Both the position numbers and the translations under genes were made by a program. Positions 62,983-64,000 of a stretch of 64,000 bases of DNA are shown piece by piece. A model generated the notes under the pieces. That model did not search any database and had not been told where the DNA came from. It saw only the letters and a list, made by a program, of their open reading frames with translations. Numbering within the stretch: the first letter of the stretch is position 1; each line of letters starts with the position of its first letter. The DNA is from Thalassoroseus pseudoceratinae (GTDB lineage Bacteria > Planctomycetota > Planctomycetia > Planctomycetales > Planctomycetaceae), in assembly GCF_011634775.1 (NCBI RefSeq), contig NZ_JAALXT010000004.1:1-64000 (forward strand), written 5' to 3'.

Positions 62983-64000
62983 ATGCCTCGCTACGATGCC
63001 AACCGGATCGAACCCAAATGGCAAGCCTTTTGGGATCAAAACGCCACCTTCCAATTGCCGGACGAGATCCCCGAAGGCGAAAAGAAATATGTCCTCGATA
63101 TGTTTCCGTACCCGTCGGGTGACGGTTTGCACGTGGGGCACCCCGAAGGCTACACCGCGACGGATATCGTGTGCCGTCACGCCCGGATGAAGGGTCAGAA
63201 CGTATTGCACACGATGGGTTGGGACTCGTTCGGTTTACCGGCCGAACAGCACGCCATCAAGACGGGCACACACCCCCGAGTCACGACAAACAAAAACATC
63301 GACAACTTCCGCCGCCAACTCAAAAGTTTGGGATTCAGTTACGATTGGTCGCGGGAATTCGCCACCACCGATCCCGACTATTACCGTTGGACCCAGTGGA
63401 TTTTCCTGCAACTCTTCGACACTTGGTACGATCCCGAGCACGAATGGACCGGGCCCGACAGCAAACAACGCATCGGCAAAGGTCGACCAATTGCCGAGTT
63501 GCCGATTCCGAATGACGTGCAATCGGAAGGCGAGTCTGCGGTCCGGAAGTACCAGGATGCGCACCGATTGGCGTATCAACACGAAGCCCCGGTGAATTGG
63601 TGTCCGGCTCTTGGGACGGTGCTCGCGAATGAGGAAGTCACGGCGGAAGGGCGAAGCGAACGCGGCGATCATCCGGTGGAACGCCGTCAACTTCGACAAT
63701 GGATGCTCCGCATCACCGCATACGCCGAGCGATTGTCCGAAGAACTCGAAGACTTGGATTGGCCCGATTCGGTCAAGGCTTTGCAACGGAACTGGATTGG
63801 CAAAAGTTTGGGGGCGGAGGTCGATTTCTACATCGGCTCGCAGACGGAAGACGGCTTCACAGCCTGGAAGCAACAACGCGAGCAAACCGGCTTTCCGAAA
63901 TCGCCCGACACCGACGTGCTTCGGGTCTACACCACCCGACCGGATACGCTCTACGGTGCCACATACATGGTGCTCGCACCGGAGCACCCCGCGGTCGATC
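62983..64000 (+). CDS. leuS: Leucyl-tRNA synthetase, N-terminal part (cut by window edge)
   Basis: The frame starts at 62983 ([17 protein letters not shown]) and stays open to the window end, giving the first ~339 residues. The class I HIGH motif appears as [16 protein letters not shown] near residue 42, and [33 protein letters not shown] and the editing-domain entry ([20 protein letters not shown]) follow. The enzyme charges tRNA-Leu. The KMSKS motif lies beyond the window. A segment of about 30 residues ([21 protein letters not shown]) interrupts the catalytic region, as is seen in planctomycete LeuS. Confidence 0.95.
   Translation, partial: MPRYDANRIEPKWQAFWDQNATFQLPDEIPEGEKKYVLDMFPYPSGDGLHVGHPEGYTATDIVCRHARMKGQNVLHTMGWDSFGLPAEQHAIKTGTHPRVTTNKNIDNFRRQLKSLGFSYDWSREFATTDPDYYRWTQWIFLQLFDTWYDPEHEWTGPDSKQRIGKGRPIAELPIPNDVQSEGESAVRKYQDAHRLAYQHEAPVNWCPALGTVLANEEVTAEGRSERGDHPVERRQLRQWMLRITAYAERLSEELEDLDWPDSVKALQRNWIGKSLGAEVDFYIGSQTEDGFTAWKQQREQTGFPKSPDTDVLRVYTTRPDTLYGATYMVLAPEHPAVD

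Noticed and set aside
1-64000. CRISPR arrays, prophage or insertion sequences
   Set aside because: No repeat-spacer arrays, transposase or phage structural genes were recognised; the ExeA/TniB-like ATPase at 25929 has no transposase partner.

Overview
The window reads as chromosomal DNA of a planctomycete (order Planctomycetales or a close relative). The evidence is a DUF1559 prepilin-like protein, Tat-exported Gfo/Idh/MocA and sugar-isomerase proteins, a SUMF1-type secreted protein, a planctomycete-type Ser/Thr kinase, ECF sigma factors, an H4MPT-linked C1-pathway protein, and a 51-residue small protein beginning MTGYTVHTGSS. Coding density is high, genes lie on both strands in short units, and the two edge genes are cut (an unidentified gene at the left, leuS at the right). 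I see no insertion sequence, prophage, CRISPR array, rRNA or tRNA.

Layout. 1-3 kb: partial and hypothetical genes, a secreted BPL_N-type protein and a two-domain VOC protein. 3-8.4 kb: a minus-strand YhaN/SbcC-like ATPase with a degenerate SbcD-like partner, then crcB. 8.4-16.4 kb: envelope and exported proteins (hypothetical secreted protein, beta-helix protein, O-antigen ligase-like protein, Tat oxidoreductase, cyclophilin), an aldo/keto-reductase-like protein and a phosphoesterase. 16.5-21 kb: DUF58 protein, SUMF1-type protein and a four-S1-domain RNA-binding protein. 21-25.8 kb: argB-argD, an ECF sigma factor with a membrane protein, and rsmE. 25.9-33.3 kb: ExeA-like ATPase, C1-pathway protein, oxidoreductase, membrane protein, RNase Z-like protein coupled to a Ser/Thr kinase, and a second ECF sigma factor. 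33.5-42.8 kb: lgt fused to a TPR region, panC, der, CoA-ligase-like protein, ComEA-like protein, peroxiredoxin-like protein, hisB and a lipid kinase. 42.8-51.6 kb: SGNH-like protein, M50 protease, enolase-superfamily protein, a reduced UvrA paralogue, an alkyltransferase-like protein, DUF2582 and TPR proteins. 51.9-64 kb: a giant TPR/PQQ-propeller protein, rpsR, a TM2 protein, a serine-racemase-like/D-glutamate-cyclase pair, a DUF1559 protein with a lipoprotein, a sugar isomerase and leuS.

Most genes are housekeeping or lineage-typical. The most notable theme is members of enzyme families whose catalytic residues look lost: the SbcD-like, aldo/keto-reductase-like and SGNH-like proteins, and to a lesser degree the SUMF1-type protein. 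Other points of interest are a UvrA paralogue that keeps the UvrB-binding region but lacks the insertion domain and lies next to an alkyltransferase-like gene, an overlapping gene pair probably for D-amino-acid metabolism, and several short palindromic repeats, one inside a coding sequence. No clear new multigene system was recognised.
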